64,000 bases of DNA from Hoeflea sp. (GCF_002733955.1 NZ_NVXQ01000011.1:1-64000); one strand, 5' to 3'. Positions 45,690 to 63,714 are shown, numbered from the stretch's first letter. Translations and numbers: made by a program. The notes: generated by a model not told the origin, from the letters alone.

Positions 45690-47780
45690 TTATGCGTATT
45701 TCGCCTGAATCTCCTGGGAGACATTCGACGGTACCGCCGCGTAGTGATCAAAAGTCATCGAGTACTGAGCCCGGCCCTGGGACATGGAGCGCAGCGTATC
45801 GACGTATTTGAACATGTTGGCCAGAGGCACATGGGCGGAGATGACAACGGCGATGCCGCGCATTTCCTGGCCCTGGATCTGGCCACGACGGGAATTGAGG
45901 TCACCAATCACGTCACCGACGTAATCTTCAGGCGTGATCACTTCGACAGCCATGATCGGCTCGAGCAGCTGCGGACCCATGAACTTCGAGTTTTCACGGA
46001 AGCAGGCGCGACCGGCGATCTCGAAGGCGAGGACGCTGGAGTCCACATCGTGGTAAGCGCCATCGACCAGGGTTGCCTTGATGCCGAGCATCGGGAAGCC
46101 GGCCAGCGGTCCGGAATTCATCACGCTGTTGATGCCCTTCTGGACGCCAGGGATGTATTCCTTCGGCACCGAACCACCGACGATCTTGGATTCGAAGATG
46201 AACTCTTCGCTCTCGTCGTTTGGCGCGAACTGGATCTTGACGCGAGCGAACTGACCCGAACCACCCGACTGCTTCTTGTGGGTGTAATCGGCTTCGTAGG
46301 CCTTGGTGATCGATTCACGGTAAGCAACCTGCGGTGCACCGACGTTTGCTTCGACCTTGAACTCGCGACGCATGCGGTCGACGAGAATGTCGAGGTGCAA
46401 CTCGCCCATGCCGGCGATGATGGTCTGACCGGATTCTTCGTCGGTCTTGACCCGGAACGAAGGATCTTCAGCTGCCAGGCGGTTGAGCGCGAGGCCCATC
46501 TTTTCCTGGTCGCCCTTGGTCTTCGGTTCGATCGCGATCTGGATCACCGGCTCCGGGAATTCCATGCGCTCGAGGATAACCGGCTTGAGCGGATCGCAAA
46601 GCGTGTCGCCCGTCGTGGTTTCCTTGAGGCCTGCCAGTGCAACGATGTCACCTGCGAATGCTTCCTCGATATCCTCACGGGAGTTCGAGTGCATCTGAAG
46701 CATGCGGCCAACGCGCTCGCGCTTTTCCTTGACCGTGTTCATTACCGACTGGCCCTTCTCGAGCTTGCCGGAGTAGATGCGGGCAAAGGTCAGCGAACCG
46801 ACGAAGGGGTCGTTCATGACCTTGAAGGCCAGCATCGACAGCGGAGCTTCATCGGAAGCCGGACGTGTGGTTTCTTCTTCGGTCTTGACGTCGATGCCTT
46901 CGATGGCGGGCACTTCCGACGGGCTCGGCAGGAACTCGACAACAGCGTCGAGAAGCGGCTGGACGCCCTTGTTCTTGAAGGCAGAGCCGCAGAACATCGG
47001 GAAGAACTGAACGGCGATGGTGCCCTTGCGAACCAGCGCACGGATCTCGTCATTGTCAGGCATCTGGCCTTCGAGATAACGCTCCATTGCAGCTTCGTCG
47101 GCTTCCACGGCGGTCTCGATGAGCAGCTCGCGGTATTCCTCGGCCTTCTCCTTGAGATCGTCCGGGATTTCCACGATGTCCCACTGAGCGCCGAGCGATT
47201 CATCGCGCCAGACCAGTGCGTTCATCTCGACCAGGTCGACAACGCCCTTGAATTCGGTCTCAGCGCCGATCGGCAGCTGCATGACAACAGGCGTTGCACC
47301 AAGACGGGACTTGATCATCGAAACCGAGCGGTAGAAGTCCGCGCCGGTCTTGTCCATCTTGTTGCAGAAGATCATCCGCGGGACGTTGTACTTGTCGGCC
47401 TGACGCCAGACAGTCTCGGTCTGCGGCTCAACGCCGGCATTGGCATCAAGAAGCGCGATCGCGCCATCGAGCACACGCAGCGAACGCTCAACTTCAATGG
47501 TGAAGTCAACGTGGCCTGGAGTGTCGATGATGTTGAAGCGGCACATCTTGCCGTTGCGGCCCTTCCAGAACGTGGTGGTCGCAGCAGATGTGATGGTGAT
47601 GCCACGCTCCTGCTCCTGCTCCATCCAGTCCATGGTGGCAGCGCCGTCATGCACTTCGCCGATCTTGTGCGACTTGCCGGTGTAGTAAAGAACACGCTCT
47701 GTGGTCGTGGTCTTGCCAGCGTCAATGTGCGCCATAATGCCGAAGTTGCGGTAGTCTTCGATTGCGTATTCGCGGGCCAT
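45690..47780 (-). CDS. fusA: Elongation factor G
   Basis: A 696-residue translocase: G1 [21 protein letters not shown]3 [21 protein letters not shown]4 [14 protein letters not shown]. Domains II-V follow ([40 protein letters not shown], and the C-terminal [20 protein letters not shown]). Cotranscribed with rpsG and tuf as the str operon. Confidence 0.98.
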   Translation of the reverse strand: MAREYAIEDYRNFGIMAHIDAGKTTTTERVLYYTGKSHKIGEVHDGAATMDWMEQEQERGITITSAATTTFWKGRNGKMCRFNIIDTPGHVDFTIEVERSLRVLDGAIALLDANAGVEPQTETVWRQADKYNVPRMIFCNKMDKTGADFYRSVSMIKSRLGATPVVMQLPIGAETEFKGVVDLVEMNALVWRDESLGAQWDIVEIPDDLKEKAEEYRELLIETAVEADEAAMERYLEGQMPDNDEIRALVRKGTIAVQFFPMFCGSAFKNKGVQPLLDAVVEFLPSPSEVPAIEGIDVKTEEETTRPASDEAPLSMLAFKVMNDPFVGSLTFARIYSGKLEKGQSVMNTVKEKRERVGRMLQMHSNSREDIEEAFAGDIVALAGLKETTTGDTLCDPLKPVILERMEFPEPVIQIAIEPKTKGDQEKMGLALNRLAAEDPSFRVKTDEESGQTIIAGMGELHLDILVDRMRREFKVEANVGAPQVAYRESITKAYEADYTHKKQSGGSGQFARVKIQFAPNDESEEFIFESKIVGGSVPKEYIPGVQKGINSVMNSGPLAGFPMLGIKATLVDGAYHDVDSSVLAFEIAGRACFRENSKFMGPQLLEPIMAVEVITPEDYVGDVIGDLNSRRGQIQGQEMRGIAVVISAHVPLANMFKYVDTLRSMSQGRAQYSMTFDHYAAVPSNVSQEIQAKYA

Positions 47781-47810
47781 GTTGAATGCCTTTCGAGAAC
47801 GGTTCGCTGA

Positions 47811-48281
47811 TTACCAGCGGTAATGCGAAAATGCGCGGTTAGCGTCGGCCATCTTGTGGGTATCTTCCCGCTTCTTGACCGCACTGCCGCGATTGTTCGC
47901 TGCATCCATGAGTTCGCCCGAGAGGCGCTCGACCATGGTGGTTTCGTTGCGCTTGCGCGCAGCAGCAATCAGCCAGCGAATGGCGAGAGCCTGACGGCGC
48001 TCCGGACGAACATCGACCGGGACCTGGTAGGTCGCACCACCAACACGGCGGGAACGAACTTCCACGTGCGGGGCGACATTTTCGAGCGCTGTGTGGAACT
48101 GAGCAACCGGCTCAGACTTGGAACGCGCTTCAACCTGGTCAAGCGCACCATATACGATCTGCTCGGCAACTGATTTCTTGCCGTGCATCATGATGGCGTT
48201 CATGAACTTGGAGAGAACCAGGTCACCGAATTTCGGATCCGGGTTGATCTCACGCTTTTCTGCACTGTGACGTCGTGACAT
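47811..48281 (-). CDS. rpsG: 30S ribosomal protein S7
   Basis: A 156-residue protein: [40 protein letters not shown] and [20 protein letters not shown], ending [15 protein letters not shown]. It initiates 30S head assembly. Located 30 bases upstream of fusA. Confidence 0.98.
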   Translation of the reverse strand: MSRRHSAEKREINPDPKFGDLVLSKFMNAIMMHGKKSVAEQIVYGALDQVEARSKSEPVAQFHTALENVAPHVEVRSRRVGGATYQVPVDVRPERRQALAIRWLIAAARKRNETTMVERLSGELMDAANNRGSAVKKREDTHKMADANRAFSHYRW

Positions 48282-48347
48282 GCTTTTCGTCTTTCAACTG
48301 ATGGGTCGAAACGGCCAGCTGCATTCTCATGCAGCCAACCGACACAA

Positions 48348-48719
48348 TTACTTCGGACGCTTGGCGCCGTATTTCGAACGGCGCTGCTTGCGGTTCTTGA
48401 CACCCTGGGTATCGAGAACGCCACGAATGACGTGGTAACGCACACCGGGAAGGTCCTTCACGCGGCCGCCGCGGATCATGACCACGGAGTGTTCCTGAAG
48501 GTTATGACCTTCACCCGGGATGTACCCGATCACTTCATAGCCGTTGGTCAGACGGATCTTTGCAACCTTACGAAGCGCCGAGTTCGGCTTCTTCGGGGTC
48601 GTGGTGTACACACGGGTGCAAACGCCGCGCTTCTGCGGATTCTGCTCCAGCGCGGGAACCTTGTTGCGCTTTACCGGCGCCTGGCGCGGCTTGCGGATCA
48701 GCTGGTTTACAGTTGGCAT
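48348..48719 (-). CDS. rpsL: 30S ribosomal protein S12
   Basis: A 123-residue protein: [40 protein letters not shown] and [20 protein letters not shown]. The lysines of TTPKKPNS and GRVKDLPG, where substitutions give streptomycin resistance, are the wild-type residues. First gene of the str operon rpsL-rpsG-fusA-tuf. Confidence 0.98.
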   Translation of the reverse strand: MPTVNQLIRKPRQAPVKRNKVPALEQNPQKRGVCTRVYTTTPKKPNSALRKVAKIRLTNGYEVIGYIPGEGHNLQEHSVVMIRGGRVKDLPGVRYHVIRGVLDTQGVKNRKQRRSKYGAKRPK

Positions 48720-48790
48720 GTAACCATCCCTTTAGAATTCATGTTTCGTCCTCTCGGACACGTTGCCAGTAAACCGGATGCGCAAAATAA

Positions 48791-48818
48791 GGGCCGAACC
48801 GGTTTTGCCGGAAGGCCC
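48791..48818 (-). promoter_or_regulatory. Hairpin in the rpsL leader
   Basis: On the minus strand GGGCC-TT-CCGG-loop-CCGG-TTC-GGCCC forms a stem about 70 bases before the rpsL start, followed by TTATTTT. It resembles an attenuator or terminator within the str leader. The rest of 48720-49206 (487 bases) shows no gene; the str promoter must be there but was not clear by eye. Confidence 0.45.
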
Positions 48819-49206
48819 AAAAAAACAGAGGACACGGTCGTCAGTGTCATGCGTGCAGCATTGTCAGTTCACAGTGCAGTCAGAAACCGTGTTTGAGACA
48901 AGTTCCAGGACGTGTCGTCCCGAAGAAAAGCGCCTCACATCGGCTTCGGTGGCAGCTAACTACTGATTTCCCGGCATTCCGTCAAGGCCATGATCGAAAT
49001 AATCATGCCTGGCCGGCAGGCTTGGCGATGCCGCCCCTGATGGCGACATATTCTTGCTCTGTGGCGGGGCAAAGAAGCATTTCCTTGCCCTGCCCCCGGC
49101 ATCAGCTCCCGAACCGAGGGAATCGGGACCACCTGCTTCCCGGCAACACCGACTAAAATGGCTGTTCCGGCGAGTCGCCCCGTTTGCCCGGGATGTCTTC
49201 GTCGAC

Positions 49207-49461
49207 TCAGCGCTTGCGAACAAGTCCGATCAGAAACAACAGGATCACGGCTCCGATGGTCGCGTGAATTATGGATCCGAGAATCCCGCCGCCGATCGAA
49301 ATTCCGACCATCGGCAGCACGAGCCCGGCAATGAAGGCGCCGACGATGCCGACAATGATGTTGCCGATCAGGCCAAAGCCGAAGCCTTTCATGATCAATC
49401 CGGCGAGCCAGCCGGCAATTGCGCCGACAAGAAGAAAAACGATCAGTCCTCCGATACCCAT
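49207..49461 (-). CDS. GlsB/YeaQ/YmgE family membrane protein
   Basis: An 84-residue, three-helix membrane protein of the transglycosylase-associated (GlsB/YeaQ/YmgE) family: MGIGGLIVFLLVGAIAGWLA, GLIMKGFGFGLIGNIIVGIV and GSIIHATIGAVILLFLIGLV, with the short basic end RKR. Members are associated with stress responses but have no defined activity. The ATG at 49461 follows GGGGAG; longer upstream frames are not convincing. No EcfG motif was found in the preceding 100 bases. Confidence 0.9.
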   Translation of the reverse strand: MGIGGLIVFLLVGAIAGWLAGLIMKGFGFGLIGNIIVGIVGAFIAGLVLPMVGISIGGGILGSIIHATIGAVILLFLIGLVRKR

Positions 49462-49763
49462 GGCACTCCCCTTCCGTTTGAGAACCCGCGCCGGCGCCAA
49501 AGGCGATCCCGGCGGCCGGACGAGACAGAGAACCACGATTGGGCCCCGACAGCAAGTTTCAGCACAAGGGGACTGAACACAGGCATCCATCGGCAGGAGC
49601 TGCGTTGCCTTCGCGGCTGTGACATGGGAATAAGCCCCTGAACCCTCAGCGTCTGCCACCAGTTGGTGGCCAGCGGCGCTGTGACACTGAGAAGTGATGC
49701 ATGTAAGCTCACATGGCAGGGACAAGAGGCGCGCGCCATGCAACGGACGGAAAGGAAGACCCA

Positions 49764-50078
49764 GTGAATTCAGACAATGACAATGACGGCAATGGTGAAG
49801 ACGAACAGACCGTCTTCATCATCATCGGCCGGGTCAACCACGAGATGGGCGGTGACATGGCAGAGATCCATGTCCTGCTCACTGCGCCTGACGAGGATAC
49901 CGCCGTGCGGCTATGCCTTGATGCCTTGTCGGCAAAAGGCTTTGCGGAAGCCGATCTCGATCAGATCGGGGTGATGGGCGGCATGCCTGATGAAGAACCG
50001 CACGCGTCAGCCTATCAGGGGGCACTCGAGGGCGAAGTCGCCATCGTCAATTTCGACACCGGCATGGGCGGCCGCTGA
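49764..50078 (+). CDS. Hypothetical acidic protein, 104 aa
   Basis: An acidic protein read from GTG 49764 (AAGGAAG just upstream; an in-frame ATG at 49713 would add 17 residues). After an Asp/Asn-rich leader it has a compact alternating part: QTVFIIIGRVNHEMGGDMAE, IHVLLTAPDEDTAVRLCLDA and GEVAIVNFDTGMGGR, suggesting a small alpha/beta (ferredoxin-like) fold. No family is recognised. It lies alone between the GlsB-like gene and rpoC on the opposite strand to all its neighbours. Confidence 0.65.
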   Translation: MNSDNDNDGNGEDEQTVFIIIGRVNHEMGGDMAEIHVLLTAPDEDTAVRLCLDALSAKGFAEADLDQIGVMGGMPDEEPHASAYQGALEGEVAIVNFDTGMGGR

Positions 50079-50129
50079 TCTCGCCACCGCGGTGCCGGCA
50101 ACGCTGCAAAACTGAAGCACCAAACGAAC

Positions 50130-50156
50130 AAGGCCGCCCCGAGAGGCGGCCTTTTT
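50130..50156. terminator. Bidirectional terminator between rpoC and the 49764 gene
   Basis: AAGGCCGCC pairs with GGCGGCCTT; a T run follows on the plus strand, and a weaker one (TTGTTC) on the minus strand, where it lies about 22 bases beyond the rpoC stop. Confidence 0.8.
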
Positions 50157-50177
50157 CATGTCGTAAGCTGAGCTTGC

Positions 50178-54386
<4,209 letters not shown>

Positions 54387-54522
54387 GCCTGTCTCCTTTT
54401 AGGGCTGTTCGCCCTTGGCTTGCGACGGCGCCGGTTTTCACCGGCAACAGGCCATCGCCTGAAATTTATTTCACCGCGTCAAACGCGGGTGTCTCCTTGC
54501 CGCCACTGGCGGAAAGGAAGAT

Positions 54523-54549
54523 GGCGCGAGGAAACTCGGTCCTCGCGCC
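54523..54549 (-). promoter_or_regulatory. Hairpin in the rpoB-rpoC gap
   Basis: A perfect 10-bp stem, GGCGCGAGGA with TCCTCGCGCC, around a 7-base loop, beginning 10 bases past the rpoB stop. There is no T tract, which suggests mRNA processing or stability control more than termination. Confidence 0.55.
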
Positions 54550-54558
54550 TTCCAGGCT

Positions 54559-58734
<4,176 letters not shown>

Positions 58735-58895
58735 CGTCGCTCCTTGTCAATTTGCATCCGGGCCTGCAACAGACGATCGCCGCTGGCCAAGCGACTCCGT
58801 CATATAAATGAATTCAATCAATCTCGTCTCAAATCCCAAACGGCGCGGCCGGAGTGCCTTGCGGTCTGGGTCGAGACCATCCTTTTGAAGAACCC

Positions 58896-58931
58896 ATTAC
58901 CCAAAAGCCGTTTTCCAGGCTTTTGGGTAAT
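58896..58931 (-). promoter_or_regulatory. Second hairpin in the rplL-rpoB gap
   Basis: ATTACCCAAAAGCC pairs perfectly with GGCTTTTGGGTAAT (14 bp) around an 8-base loop. It is the promoter-distal of two hairpins in the gap and has no clear T tract. Confidence 0.65.
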
Positions 58932-58948
58932 CTGTTCGTCAGCAAATA

Positions 58949-58983
58949 CATCCGGGGGGCGAGACGTGCCCACCCCCCGGATG
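58949..58983 (-). promoter_or_regulatory. First hairpin in the rplL-rpoB gap
   Basis: CATCCGGGGGG pairs perfectly with CCCCCCGGATG (11 bp) starting 11 bases past the rplL stop. In other bacteria a partial terminator and RNase III site here lowers rpoBC expression relative to rplJL; a similar role is inferred. Confidence 0.65.
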
Positions 58984-58994
58984 CGGGTAGCGTC

Positions 58995-59372
58995 TTACTT
59001 GACGTTGACCTTGGCGCCAGCGTCTTCAAGCTTCTTCTTGATGTCGTCAGCTTCGCCCTTGGAGATGCCTTCCTTGACAGCCTTAGGAGCAGCTTCGACC
59101 AGGTCCTTGGCTTCCTTGAGGCCGAGACCGGTGATGCCGCGGACTTCCTTGATGACGTTGATCTTGTTGGCGCCGGCTTCGGCGAGGACCACGTCGAATT
59201 CAGTCTGCTCTTCAGCGGCTTCAGCAGGAGCACCGGCAGCGCCAGCGGCAGCAACGGCCACAGGAGCGGCAGCGGAAACGCCCCACTTTTCTTCAAGCAT
59301 CTTGGACAGCTCAGCAGCTTCCAGGACGGTCAGGTTGGAAAGGTCTTCCACGATTTTGGCGAGATCAGCCAT
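58995..59372 (-). CDS. rplL: 50S ribosomal protein L7/L12
   Basis: A 125-residue stalk protein: N-terminal dimerisation part [20 protein letters not shown], an Ala/Gly-rich hinge, and the factor-binding C-terminal domain [20 protein letters not shown] with [10 protein letters not shown] at the end. Present in several copies on the ribosome, bound through L10. Confidence 0.98.
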   Translation of the reverse strand: MADLAKIVEDLSNLTVLEAAELSKMLEEKWGVSAAAPVAVAAAGAAGAPAEAAEEQTEFDVVLAEAGANKINVIKEVRGITGLGLKEAKDLVEAAPKAVKEGISKGEADDIKKKLEDAGAKVNVK

Positions 59373-59435
59373 TTTCTTACTTCCTTGTATTCGGTTCGAA
59401 CCGGTTTTGAACTATTTTCACAGCGAAGTTCCGCC

Positions 59436-59954
59436 TTATGCGGCTTCGTCCTTCCGGGCGTGCGCGCCGATGACGCGTGCCACCGCACCAGCTGGTGCGT
59501 TGACGATCTGGGCGATGCGCGTTGCTGGCGTCTGAATCATGCCAACAATCTTTGCGCGGAGCTCGTCGATGGACGGCATCGTGGCAAGCGCCTTGACCCC
59601 ATCTGCGTCGAGTGTAGTCGCCCCCATCGCGCCACCAAGGATGACCAGCTTGTCGCTGACCTTGGTAAACTCGACGGCGATCTTCGGAGCGGTCACCGGA
59701 TCATCGCAATAAGCGATGAGCGTCTGACCCGTGAAGAGATCTGCGACCCCTTCCGACTCCGTGCCCTGAAGAGCGATCTTGGCAAGGCGGTTCTTCGCGA
59801 CCTTGACGGTGCCTCCGGCTGTGCGCATGCGCGACCGAAGGTCGTTCATTTGCGCAACCGTAAGACCGGCGTAGTGGGCCACGACAACCGAGCCGGCGTT
59901 TGTGAAAACACCGTTCAGTTCAGTGACGAATTCGCGTTTTTCCGCTCTATCCAC
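59436..59954 (-). CDS. rplJ: 50S ribosomal protein L10
   Basis: A 172-residue stalk base protein that anchors L7/L12: [40 protein letters not shown] and [20 protein letters not shown]. It starts at GTG 59954, preceded by GGAG with good spacing; the conserved sequence begins right there, so the much longer in-frame reading to 60122 is rejected. The long leader upstream probably mediates autoregulation. Confidence 0.97.
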   Translation of the reverse strand: MDRAEKREFVTELNGVFTNAGSVVVAHYAGLTVAQMNDLRSRMRTAGGTVKVAKNRLAKIALQGTESEGVADLFTGQTLIAYCDDPVTAPKIAVEFTKVSDKLVILGGAMGATTLDADGVKALATMPSIDELRAKIVGMIQTPATRIAQIVNAPAGAVARVIGAHARKDEAA

Positions 59955-60125
59955 TGCGTTTCTCCAGTTGACAGATGATGCGTGCACCATCTGCCGGGTT
60001 TGCCTTTGCCGCCAGGGATTCTTGTCGAACCCACAAGCGACGCTTGAGGATCCTGTCCCCTTACGCCGGAACCGACGAGCGGTAGCGGCACAAGGCAAGC
60101 GAGGTTCGAACCGTTGGAGCATTCA
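59955..60125 (-). promoter_or_regulatory. L10 leader (rplJ 5' UTR), approximate limits
   Basis: The roughly 170 bases upstream of rplJ on the minus strand include GTAAGGGGACAGGATCC and several short stems, resembling the alphaproteobacterial ribosomal protein L10 leader that binds the L10-L7/L12 complex. The assignment rests on position and remembered sequence character; no covariance model was run. Confidence 0.55.
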
Positions 60126-60260
60126 CTCCTGAAAACGGATCTTACCCGTCTCATGCAGGCCGGTAAATTAAGGTGAACCGGTTACGGCGCACCACCTGCA
60201 ATCTCGGACAGGGAGCCCGGGAAGTTTCCCGGACCTTTCCGGCCCGAAGGCCGAAAACTG

Positions 60261-60290
60261 AGGAAAACCGGTCTTTTAACCGGTTTTCCT
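60261..60290 (-). terminator. Hairpin after rplA
   Basis: AGGAAAACCGGT pairs perfectly with ACCGGTTTTCCT (12 bp, 6-base loop), 12 bases past the rplA stop. It is followed on the minus strand by a loose T-rich stretch. Additional small stems (CCGGGAA/TTCCCGG at 60217-60232) follow. It probably ends or attenuates the nusG-rplK-rplA transcript before rplJ. Confidence 0.65.
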
Positions 60291-60302
60291 AATATTTACA
60301 AA

Positions 60303-61001
60303 TCAGGCGACGCTGAGCGTCGACGGATCGATCTTGAGGCCAGGGCCCATGGTCGAGGAAATCGCCACGCGCTTGACATAGTTGCCCTTGGCGCCGGCCG
60401 GCTTGGCCTTGACCACGGCATCAGCGAAAGCGCGGATGTTTTCTTCGATCTGTTCAGGACCGAAAGACGCCTTGCCGATACCGGCATGCACGATACCGGC
60501 CTTTTCGACGCGGAACTCGACTGCGCCGCCCTTGGAAGCGTTGACCGCACCGGTCACATCCATGGTCACGGTGCCGACCTTCGGGTTCGGCATCATGCCG
60601 CGCGGGCCGAGAACCTTGCCGAGACGGCCGACGAGCGGCATCATGTCCGGGGTCGCAATGCAACGATCGAAATCGATGTTGCCGGCCTGGACGGTTTCGA
60701 CGAGCTCTTCCGCACCGACGACGTCTGCGCCTGCTGCACGAGCCTCGTCAGCCTTGTCGCCACGGGCGAACACGGCGACGCGGACGGTACGGCCAGTGCC
60801 GTTCGGGAGGTTGACCACGCCGCGGACCATCTGGTCGGCATGACGGGGATCGACGCCCAGGTTCATCGAGACTTCAATGGTCTCGTCGAACTTGGCAACA
60901 GCGCGTTCCTTGATCATCGAAACGGCTTCGCCGAGCGGGTAGTACTTGTCGCGATCAACACCTTCGTTGATCTTCTGCATACGCTTTGCAATCTTGGCCA
61001 T
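60303..61001 (-). CDS. rplA: 50S ribosomal protein L1
   Basis: A 232-residue protein: [60 protein letters not shown] and [10 protein letters not shown]. It forms the mobile L1 stalk that guides E-site tRNA. It follows rplK by 4 bases. Confidence 0.98.
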   Translation of the reverse strand: MAKIAKRMQKINEGVDRDKYYPLGEAVSMIKERAVAKFDETIEVSMNLGVDPRHADQMVRGVVNLPNGTGRTVRVAVFARGDKADEARAAGADVVGAEELVETVQAGNIDFDRCIATPDMMPLVGRLGKVLGPRGMMPNPKVGTVTMDVTGAVNASKGGAVEFRVEKAGIVHAGIGKASFGPEQIEENIRAFADAVVKAKPAGAKGNYVKRVAISSTMGPGLKIDPSTLSVA

Positions 61002-61005
61002 GGTC

Positions 61006-61434
61006 TTATCCCGTCACTTCCAGGCCCATGGAGCGGGCGGAGCCCTCGACCATAGCCATCGCGCCTTCGATGTCGGCGGCGTTGAGATCCTTCATCTTTG
61101 CTTCGGCGATCGTGCGGACCTGGTCACGCGTGATCGAGCCTGCAACTTCCTTGCCCGGGGTCTTGGAGCCGGACTTGAGCTTGGCTTCCTTCTTGAGGAA
61201 GTAGCTCACAGGAGGTTTCTTCATCGTGAAATTGAAGGACTTGTCCTGGTAGTAGGTGATGACGACCGGAATCGGCATACCCTTTTCCATTTCCTGGGTG
61301 GCGGCATTGAATCCCTTACAGAATTCCATGATGTTGATGCCGCGCTGACCAAGTGCCGGACCAATCGGGGGCGACGGAGTCGCCGAACCGGCCGGAACCT
61401 GCAGCTTGAGTTGACCTGCAACTTTCTTAGCCAT
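61006..61434 (-). CDS. rplK: 50S ribosomal protein L11
   Basis: A 142-residue protein: [40 protein letters not shown] and [20 protein letters not shown]. It forms the GTPase-associated centre and is needed for RelA-type stringent signalling. Located 197 bases after nusG. Confidence 0.98.
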   Translation of the reverse strand: MAKKVAGQLKLQVPAGSATPSPPIGPALGQRGINIMEFCKGFNAATQEMEKGMPIPVVITYYQDKSFNFTMKKPPVSYFLKKEAKLKSGSKTPGKEVAGSITRDQVRTIAEAKMKDLNAADIEGAMAMVEGSARSMGLEVTG

Positions 61435-61631
61435 TGTTTCTCTGCCTCTTGTTGCGGGACGCCTGAAGCATCCCCTTGTGCCGGAAGACCGGCGGCTGCG
61501 GTTGCGTGGTTCGGTTCACGAGGCCGGCTACAGCCCCCTCTCCTCCCACGCGGATGCATTTGCGGCGATGCCGGAAATGCGAAATCCCGCCTGCACCTTC
61601 TTCACGAAAACGCAGGCCGGGAAATTTCTGA

Positions 61632-62162
61632 TCAGACCTTCTCGACCTGACCGTATTCGAGTTCGACCGGGGTCGCCCGGCCGAAAATGGAAACTTCGAC
61701 CTTGAGCCGCGAGCGCTCTTCGTCGACTTCCTGCACGGTTCCGTTGAACGATGCGAAGGGACCGTCGGATACGCGGACCTGCTCGCCGATCTCGAAAGCG
61801 ATCGAGGGCTTGGGCCGCTCAACGCCTTCCTGGACCTGGGTCAGGATGCGCTCGGCTTCGGAATCCGGGATCGGAACGGGCTTGGAATCGCTGCCCAGAA
61901 AGCCGGTCACCTTCGGCGTGTTCTTGATCAGGTGGAATGCCTCGTCGGTCAAATCGGCGCGAACCATGACGTAACCGGGGAAGAACTTGCGTTCGGCATC
62001 CACCTTGCGGCCACGGCGCAGCTCAACGACCTTTTCCACGGGCACGAGAATCTTTTCGAACAGATGGCTCAAGCCTTTCTGGCGAGCCTGTTCCTCGATC
62101 GATTCCGCGACCTTCTTTTCGAAATTCGAATAGGCGTGGACGATATACCAGCGTGCAGTCAT
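61632..62162 (-). CDS. nusG: Transcription termination/antitermination factor NusG
   Basis: A 176-residue factor: the NGN domain has RWYIVHAYSNFEKKVAESIE and KFFPGYVMVRADLTDEAFHL, and the KOW domain VRVSDGPFASFNGTVQEVDE with FGRATPVELEYGQVEKV. It binds RNA polymerase and links it to Rho or the ribosome. The ATG at 62162 is the conserved start. Confidence 0.98.
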   Translation of the reverse strand: MTARWYIVHAYSNFEKKVAESIEEQARQKGLSHLFEKILVPVEKVVELRRGRKVDAERKFFPGYVMVRADLTDEAFHLIKNTPKVTGFLGSDSKPVPIPDSEAERILTQVQEGVERPKPSIAFEIGEQVRVSDGPFASFNGTVQEVDEERSRLKVEVSIFGRATPVELEYGQVEKV

Positions 62163-62175
62163 GTTTTCCCCTGCC

Positions 62176-62376
62176 TCAAGCGCCAACGTTCAGGATGAGC
62201 CCGATCGCCCAACCCAAAGCCTGATCGGCCGTAAAAAAGAAAATGGACGCAAGCAGCACCATAACGAGAACCATGATCGTCGAGATCGAGGTTTCACGGC
62301 GTGAAGGCCATTTCACTTTTGCAGTTTCGGACCGAACCTGCTGGAGGAATGTAAACGGATTTGTTTTGGATGCCAT
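62176..62376 (-). CDS. secE: Sec translocon subunit SecE
   Basis: A 66-residue single-helix SecE: NPFTFLQQVRSETAKVKWPS, the conserved amphipathic helix, then RRETSISTIMVLVMVLLASI and a second hydrophobic part to the end. Partner of SecY. It lies 13 bases upstream of nusG and follows tRNA-Trp. Confidence 0.97.
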   Translation of the reverse strand: MASKTNPFTFLQQVRSETAKVKWPSRRETSISTIMVLVMVLLASIFFFTADQALGWAIGLILNVGA

Positions 62377-62452
62377 TGTCTGTCCACGCTTATACGGCGC
62401 GTAAAGCCGGTCTCCCAGCTCCACGCACCGCGTGTCTGTTAACGTCTACATA

Positions 62453-62494
62453 AAGCCCGATTCTTGAAATCACAAGAGGGCATCGGGCTTTTTT
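62453..62494. terminator. Hairpin between tRNA-Trp and secE
   Basis: AAGCCCGAT pairs with ATCGGGCTT across a 20-base loop; six T follow on the plus strand and TTTATG on the minus strand. On the minus strand it separates tRNA-Trp from secE and could act as a partial terminator. Confidence 0.5.
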
Positions 62495-62595
62495 CGAATA
62501 TGGCAACAAGACTGGCCCGGAGTTTGCTAGCAGAATCGGATATTCCACCACTATCTCCGCACAGGTCTGAAAGCGCCAAAACCGGAACTCCGGAC

Positions 62596-62671
62596 TGGCA
62601 GGGGCAGCAGGACTCGAACCTGCGACCTACGGTTTTGGAGACCGTCGCTCTACCAACTGAGCTATACCCCT
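62596..62671 (-). tRNA. tRNA-Trp (anticodon CCA)
   Basis: A 76-base tRNA with encoded CCA (62598-62596). Acceptor AGGGGTA/TGCCCCT, D-arm GCTCAGTTGGTAGAGC, anticodon stem-loop ACGGTCTCCAAAACCGT with CCA, and T-arm GCAGGTTCGAGTCCTGC. The tRNA-Trp - secE - nusG order is normal for the group. The 245 bases upstream (62672-62916) hold no gene; the tRNA promoter must lie there (TTGACG occurs at 62711-62706). Confidence 0.97.
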
Positions 62672-62916
62672 AGTCCGGTGGCGGATCTGATAGCGTCAAA
62701 AGCACCGTCAATGCAAGGGCGAAGTGACAGCAATCTTGGCTGGGTGGTGTTTTTCTCCACAGTGCCGGAGCAAAGCGCACAGCAGTGCGGTTGAACGACA
62801 CACTCTCGCCCCCGAATCCGGCCAATCCAGCCTTTCCGCTGCCAATCAATTTTGCGGTCACACTGCCAGTTCACACCAGCCGGAGAGCGCCCGGCCCGCG
62901 CGTCCGGAACCAGGCC

Positions 62917-63540
62917 TCAGGCTACGCGTTCAAGCGCCTCGATATCAGCGCCCGTGATGGCTTCGACATGCCGCCCGATGCGGTCGATGTCCCAGTCCCA
63001 CCAGCTCAGCGCCAGCAGCCGCCGAACGACATCACGGTCAAAGCGATGACGGATCACCCGGCCCGGATTGCCGCCGACGACCGCATAATCCGGTACGTCC
63101 TGTGTCACCACGCTGCGCGCAGCGATGATCGCGCCATTGCCGATCCGCACGCCGGGCATCACCACCGATTCGAAACCGAGCCAGACATCATTGCCGATCA
63201 CGGTATCACGCCGGTTATCGATGGATGACGCATAGCCGCCGATCAGCTCCGGATTGAAGACCGCGAACGGGTAGGTCGAAAAGCCATCCATGGCGTGATT
63301 GGCCGAGCTGGTGATGATGCGGACGCCATGGGCGATCTGACAGAACTTGCCGACGGTGAGCTGCTCGGGAGCGCCGGGATAGAGATAAGGCGCCAGTGCG
63401 CCAGCGTAATCCGCCGGCGTTTCAAAGCCGGAATAATAGCTGTAATCGCCGATCGTGATGTTGGGATGGTCGATCACCTGATTGAGATGGACGGTGCCAT
63501 GATGGGGATTGCCGTCGGGCAGGATGATGGGATGACGCAA
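62917..63540 (-). CDS. Hexapeptide-repeat O-acetyltransferase (CatB/Vat-like)
   Basis: A 207-residue left-handed beta-helix acetyltransferase resembling the xenobiotic acetyltransferase group (CatB/VatD). Landmarks: ITIGDYSYYSGFETP, the active-site His in IITSSANHAMDGFSTYPF, hexapeptide turns DTVIGNDVWLGFESVVMPGV and RIGNGAIIAARSVVTQDVPD, and the C-terminal LLALSWWDWDIDRIGRH. Such enzymes acetylate antibiotics or sugars; the true substrate is unknown and a resistance role should not be assumed. Confidence 0.9.
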   Translation of the reverse strand: MRHPIILPDGNPHHGTVHLNQVIDHPNITIGDYSYYSGFETPADYAGALAPYLYPGAPEQLTVGKFCQIAHGVRIITSSANHAMDGFSTYPFAVFNPELIGGYASSIDNRRDTVIGNDVWLGFESVVMPGVRIGNGAIIAARSVVTQDVPDYAVVGGNPGRVIRHRFDRDVVRRLLALSWWDWDIDRIGRHVEAITGADIEALERVA

Positions 63541-63714
63541 GCTGGCGTCGAGGAAAGGACGAGGCCATGGATCTGCTCTTTCGATCTGAATTTCTACGGT
63601 GCGGTCTTTCAGTCGAGCTTCTTGTTCACCGTCGCCTCCATGCCAATTCGATCCGGACCGGCAGCGCGCTTCGCACCCATCCTTCCCTGACCCTAGCCAG
63701 CGCTTGCAGAATGA

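Noticed and set aside
59955-60122. N-terminal extension of L10 to an ATG at 60122
   Set aside because: L10 homologs begin at the RAEKREF segment, the GTG at 59954 has a good ribosome-binding site, and the extension would translate the regulatory leader.
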